Made by a program: the position numbers and the translations under genes. This document shows, one piece after another, positions 60,562 to 64,000 of a DNA stretch of 64,000 bases; within the stretch, counting starts at the first letter, position 1; every line of letters starts with the position of its first letter. The DNA is from Lachnospiraceae bacterium UBA5899 (GTDB lineage: Bacteria; Bacillota; Clostridia; Lachnospirales; Lachnospiraceae), in the NCBI GenBank assembly GCA_002432425.1, contig DJEL01000017.1:1-64000 (forward strand). The letters are read 5' to 3'. The notes under the pieces are model-generated. The model was not told the origin of the DNA. It did no database searches and saw only the letters and a list, made by a program, of their open reading frames with translations.

Positions 60562-60590
60562 ATAATACCATATACTTAGTAGGCTTTCAA
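60562..60590 (-). promoter_or_regulatory. Promoter of the Rrf2 regulator
   Basis: On the minus strand, TTGAAA (60590-60585), a 17-bp spacer and TATTAT (60567-60562) form a good sigma-A-type promoter. The spacer contains CCTACTAAGTATA, an Rrf2-type operator-like string, so autoregulation is likely. Confidence 0.7.
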
Positions 60591-60738
60591 GGACGGAAGT
60601 GCGGGAAAACCGTAAAAACCTTGCAAAAACAGGGCTTTTTTATTATAGTTTAGTTATTATGAATGAGATATATCTGGCAAAAAATCATCTGATATTGTAC
60701 AAGCTGTAATGAAATTTTTAATGAAATAAAAAAAACAG

Positions 60739-60767
60739 TTGACAAATGACTTTCAAGAGCGTATTGT
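60739..60767 (+). promoter_or_regulatory. Promoter of the T-box leader
   Basis: TTGACA at 60739-60744, a 17-bp spacer and TATTGT at 60762-60767. Transcription would start near 60774, just upstream of the T-box leader. Confidence 0.75.
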
Positions 60768-60773
60768 AAATGC

Positions 60774-61055
60774 AACAAATAAATAGTGCTTCAAACCTAT
60801 GAGAAAGAAGAGTAGGCCTTTGATTACTATCACAGAGAGCAGCCGATTGGTGGAACGGCAGCATAGGAGCAATCGCTGAATGGGCTTTCGAGGACGGTCC
60901 GAACAACAGTAGGCACCGGCGGGATTCGCACCCGTTATCATGGCGACAGATATGATAGTGTCTGGAGGAGAGGATGCAGAAAGCATCGAAATTGAGTGGC
61001 ACCGCGTTAATGATTATTACCGCCTCAAGTAAGATTTACTTGAGACGGTTTTTTG
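60774..61055 (+). promoter_or_regulatory. T-box leader, probably tryptophan-specific
   Basis: The leader has the AGAGAGC element (60834-60840), a long Stem I and, near its 3' side, GAA followed by UGG at 60881-60883. That is the usual position of the specifier codon, so Trp is predicted. The T-box core GAGTGGCACCGCG ends at 61006. A terminator follows: CTCAAGTAA pairs with TTACTTGAG in about 61023-61045, then a T-run to 61054. Uncharged tRNA-Trp would favour the antiterminator and turn on the transporter genes behind it. Confidence 0.88.
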
Positions 61056-61134
61056 TTGTAGAAATTACAACGTCCAGCCGGTCTCAAAGCTATCAGAAAT
61101 TAAAAAAGATTTGCAGAAAGGTATGGTAACAAGT

Positions 61135-62232
61135 ATGAAGAAGAAAATTTTAGCAGCAGTTTTAGCAACCACAATGATTTTAGGATTGGCAGCATGCGGC
61201 AGCAATGCGGCAGACAGCACAAACGGCAATGCGGCAGGTACGGACAACAACACCACCGCTGACACAGAAAGCACACCGGATGCCGGTGATGCAACCGTAA
61301 CCGATACGGACGGAAAGACTTACACCATCGGTATTTCCCAGTTCGCAGAGCACGGCTCCCTGGACAACTGCCGGGAAGGCTTCTTGGCAGGTCTTGCAGA
61401 GGAAGGCATTGTAGAAGGAGAAAACCTCACCGTATTATTTGACAATGCACAGGCAGACACCGGTACCGCAAGCACCATTTCCGACAACTATGTTTCCAAG
61501 AAAGTGGATTTAATCTGTGCCATTGCAACACCCAGTGCCATGAGCGCTTATAACTCCGCATTAAATACCGATATTCCCGTTATTTACACCGCAGTATCCG
61601 ACCCCGTCGGTGCAGGTCTTGCAACCGAAGACGGCATGCCGGTCGGCAACATCACCGGTACCTGCGATGCACTGGCAGTAGATGCCCAGTTACAGATGAT
61701 TCGTGAAATTATGCCGGATGCCAAGAAAGTCGGCATCATTTACACCACCAGCGAAGCAAACTCCGTAAGTACCGTTGCAGAGTACAAGGAAGTAGCCGCA
61801 AACTACGGATTTGAAATCGTAGATGTCGGTATCAACACCATTGCAGATGTAGACCTGGCGGCAGCAGACCTGGTAACCAAAGTAGACTGCATCACAAACC
61901 TGACAGACAACACCGTAGTATCCGCCCTGCAGACCGTTATTGCTAAGGCAAATGACGCAGGTATCCCGGTATTCGGTTCTGAAGTAGAGCAGGTAAAAGC
62001 AGGCTGTGTCGCTTCCATGGGTCTGGAATACTTTGAACTCGGCAAGCAGACCGGTAAGATGGCAGCCAAGGTATTAAAGGGCGAAGCAAAGGCATCCGAT
62101 TTGAAGTTTGAAACCATTACCGAGCCCAGCTTATATGTAAACACCGCAGCCGCAGCAAAAATCAACCTGACATTATCCGATGATTTTGTAGCAGGCGCTT
62201 ATCAGAAATTTGATGAAATTACCGTAGAGTAA
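61135..62232 (+). CDS. trpX: TrpX-like ABC transporter substrate-binding lipoprotein
   Basis: The 365-residue protein has a lipoprotein signal peptide (lipobox LAAC, Cys at about 21), a Thr/Asn/Ala-rich linker and a type-I periplasmic-binding fold: YTIGISQFAEHGSLDNCREG, then AVSDPVGAGL. It belongs to the COG2984 group, known as TrpX in firmicutes when under a Trp T-box. The start 61135 is taken at the signal peptide; in-frame ATGs at 61111 and 61123 are possible. The T-box leader directly upstream supports tryptophan as ligand. Confidence 0.85.
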   Translation: MKKKILAAVLATTMILGLAACGSNAADSTNGNAAGTDNNTTADTESTPDAGDATVTDTDGKTYTIGISQFAEHGSLDNCREGFLAGLAEEGIVEGENLTVLFDNAQADTGTASTISDNYVSKKVDLICAIATPSAMSAYNSALNTDIPVIYTAVSDPVGAGLATEDGMPVGNITGTCDALAVDAQLQMIREIMPDAKKVGIIYTTSEANSVSTVAEYKEVAANYGFEIVDVGINTIADVDLAAADLVTKVDCITNLTDNTVVSALQTVIAKANDAGIPVFGSEVEQVKAGCVASMGLEYFELGKQTGKMAAKVLKGEAKASDLKFETITEPSLYVNTAAAAKINLTLSDDFVAGAYQKFDEITVE

Positions 62233-62247
62233 ACAGGAGGATATGAC

Positions 62248-63144
62248 GTGTCACTGATACTTAGTGTTTTGGAACAGGGTATGATATATGCCATCATGGC
62301 ATTGGGAATTTACATCACCTACAAAATTCTGGATTTCCCGGATTTGACGGTGGACGGAAGCTTTCCCATGGGAGCCGCACTGACCTGCGTGCTGATTGCA
62401 AAAGGAGTAAACCCGCTCCTTACACTGCCGATTTCGTTTCTGGCAGGTGTGGCGGTAGGCGTTCTCACCGGCATTATCCATGTGAAGCTGAAGGTAAGGG
62501 ATTTACTTTCCGGTATCATCATGATGACAGCTCTCTATACCGTAAACTTAAGAATTGCGGGACGCGCCAATTTCCCCATTTACAATTACCAGACGATATT
62601 TGACAATGACTTTGTAAATAAAATTTTCCCGGCAGCCTTAAAACCGTACCGCACCGTAATTGTGGTACTGGTGATTACCCTGGTTACCAAATATCTTCTG
62701 GATGCGTACATGCGCACCAAATCCGGTTTCTTGCTCCGTGCCGTTGGGGATAACGATACCATTGTTACCTCCCTCGGTGTGGATAAGGGCAAGGTAAAAA
62801 TTATCGGTCTTGCCATTGCAAACGGACTTGTTACCCTGAGCGGCTGTGTTTACGCCCAGCAGCAGCGTTTCTTCGACGTATCCATGGGTACCGGTACGAT
62901 GGTAATCGGTCTTGCGAGTGTTATCATCGGCACCAGCCTCTTAAAGAAAGTTACTTTCGTGCGTGTTACTTCCAGCGTAGTAATCGGTTCCGTTATTTAT
63001 AAGGCGTGCGTGGCGCTGGCGCTCCGCATGGGACTTCCTTCCACGGATTTGAAGATGATTACCGCGGTTCTGTTCCTGATTATTCTTGTTATCAGCATGG
63101 ACAGAAACAAGACGGCAAAGATTAAAGGAGGGAGCGCAAAATGA
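62248..63144 (+). CDS. trpY: TrpY-like ABC transporter permease
   Basis: The 298-residue protein is a branched-chain-type permease of the COG4120 group, with about eight helices and FPDLTVDGSFPMGAALTCVL near the start. It begins with GTG at 62248 behind AGGAGG. It forms the membrane pore of the importer with the TrpX and TrpZ neighbours; the last four bases overlap trpZ. Confidence 0.85.
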   Translation: MSLILSVLEQGMIYAIMALGIYITYKILDFPDLTVDGSFPMGAALTCVLIAKGVNPLLTLPISFLAGVAVGVLTGIIHVKLKVRDLLSGIIMMTALYTVNLRIAGRANFPIYNYQTIFDNDFVNKIFPAALKPYRTVIVVLVITLVTKYLLDAYMRTKSGFLLRAVGDNDTIVTSLGVDKGKVKIIGLAIANGLVTLSGCVYAQQQRFFDVSMGTGTMVIGLASVIIGTSLLKKVTFVRVTSSVVIGSVIYKACVALALRMGLPSTDLKMITAVLFLIILVISMDRNKTAKIKGGSAK

Positions 63145-63914
63145 TTGAATTAAAGCACATTCACAAGTACTATAATCCCGGTTCCGTCAATGAACTTTGC
63201 CTGTTTCAGGATTTTTCCCTGACCATCAACGATGGGGATTTCGTAGCGGTGGTAGGAAGCAACGGCTCCGGCAAAACTTCCATGTTAAACATTATCTGCG
63301 GCAGCATTCCCATTGATTCCGGCGACATTGTGGTAAACGGAAATTCCATCGTTGGCAAAAAGGATTACCTCCGCCACCGTAAAATCGGCCGCGTTTACCA
63401 GGACCCTTCCAAGGGTACCTGCCCTTCCATGACCATTTTGGAAAACCTGTCCATTGCGGACAACAAGGGTAAGCCCTTCAATTTAAGGGCGGGTGTCAAC
63501 AAAGCCAAAATCGGCGAGTACAAGGAATTGCTTTCCACCTTAAATCTGGGACTGGAAGATAAACTTCACACGCAGGTGGGGTCCCTTTCCGGCGGACAGC
63601 GACAGGCGCTGGCGCTTCTGATGTCCACCATGACACCCATTGAGTTTTTAATTTTAGATGAACATACGGCGGCGCTTGACCCCAAGACCGCAGACCGCAT
63701 CATGGAGCTCACAGAGCAGATTGTCCGGGAAAAGAAAGTAACTACCATCATGGTAACGCACAATCTGCGTTACGCCGTGGAATATGGCAACCGCCTGATC
63801 ATGATGCACCAGGGCGAAGCCATCATCGACAAAGCCGGTGAGGAAAAGGCAGCCATCACTACCGAGGACATTATGAGCACATTTAACAAGATCAGCGTGG
63901 AGTGCGGAAACTAA
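63141..63914 (+). CDS. trpZ: TrpZ-like ABC transporter ATPase
   Basis: The 257-residue protein has Walker A GSNGSGKTS, signature LSGGQRQA and Walker B FLILDEHTAALDP, in which His replaces the usual Pro as in related COG1101 proteins. It powers TrpXY. The last 86 bases of the window (63915-64000) contain no credible gene; the sequence ends near a possible ribosome site AGAAAGGA. Confidence 0.88.
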   Translation: MIELKHIHKYYNPGSVNELCLFQDFSLTINDGDFVAVVGSNGSGKTSMLNIICGSIPIDSGDIVVNGNSIVGKKDYLRHRKIGRVYQDPSKGTCPSMTILENLSIADNKGKPFNLRAGVNKAKIGEYKELLSTLNLGLEDKLHTQVGSLSGGQRQALALLMSTMTPIEFLILDEHTAALDPKTADRIMELTEQIVREKKVTTIMVTHNLRYAVEYGNRLIMMHQGEAIIDKAGEEKAAITTEDIMSTFNKISVECGN

Positions 63915-64000
63915 GATATTCTTATTAAGAAAATTTCACAGAGCATAAAGATTTTATTCTAAACAGAGACCGTAAGCGGCAATGCCATGAAGAAAGGATA

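Overview
The window looks like chromosomal DNA of a low-to-mid GC, gut-associated Bacillota, most likely a Lachnospiraceae-type clostridium. The reasons are strong AGGAGG-type ribosome sites, a T-box leader, an ECF transporter, an anaerobe's rubrerythrin with an Rrf2 regulator, a bile-salt-hydrolase-type enzyme, a PolC-type polymerase relative and Clostridia-style polyamine genes. No rRNA, tRNA, CRISPR array or complete insertion sequence was seen. The assignment is inference from gene content, not from a marker gene.

Layout. 0.2-2.7 kb: a shortened PolC/PHP polymerase relative and a frameshifted XRE repressor. 2.8-9.7 kb: an apparent catabolic operon with an old-yellow-enzyme reductase, both aconitase-X subunits, two unusual membrane proteins separated by 17-bp tandem repeats, and an M20 peptidase. 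9.8-13.7 kb: a polyamine/membrane island (zinc ribbon, SpeD, DUF4178, DUF350, membrane-fused spermidine synthase), then an AlkZ-related protein and a broken peptide deformylase. 14.7-18.6 kb: flavoprotein, small Cys protein, flippase and glycosyltransferase. 18.8-20.7 kb: a divergent ClpP with a soluble VirD4/TraG-like ATPase. 20.7-28.9 kb: mixed accessory genes (Nudix, DUF4143 ATPase, flavodoxin, nuclease, flavin reductase, MFS, two WYL regulators). 29-31.8 kb: RtcB, small proteins, and a radical-SAM gene lacking its cluster motif. 31.8-34.6 kb: alanine racemase and a MATE transporter. 35-40.8 kb: a polyamine operon speA-speE-speB-CASDH-CASDC. 40.8-43.3 kb: polysaccharide deacetylase and a GH2 glycosidase. 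43.5-52.4 kb: methionine/folate genes (metF, a MetH reactivation-type protein, metH) bracketed by two signalling proteins sharing one sensor domain, then an orphan MetQ. 52.5-59.3 kb: Lon-like AAA protein without protease, DMT exporter, choloylglycine hydrolase, and ECF transporter. 59.4-60.6 kb: rubrerythrin and Rrf2. 60.7-63.9 kb: a Trp-type T-box leader driving a TrpXYZ-like ABC transporter.

How the genes work together. Polyamine synthesis recurs: SpeD at 10 kb can supply decarboxylated SAM to either of two aminopropyltransferases, while the 35-40 kb operon holds both an arginine/agmatine route and the carboxyspermidine route. One-carbon and methionine genes form a second theme. The best candidates for undescribed systems are the ClpP plus soluble TraG-like ATPase pair, the zinc ribbon-SpeD-DUF4178-DUF350-SpeE island, the AcnX operon, and the WYL-WYL-RtcB group. 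Four metabolic enzymes carry Ala/Gly/Ser/Thr-rich inserts, one of them a 30-bp in-frame tandem repeat, which suggests repeat-driven divergence in this lineage.
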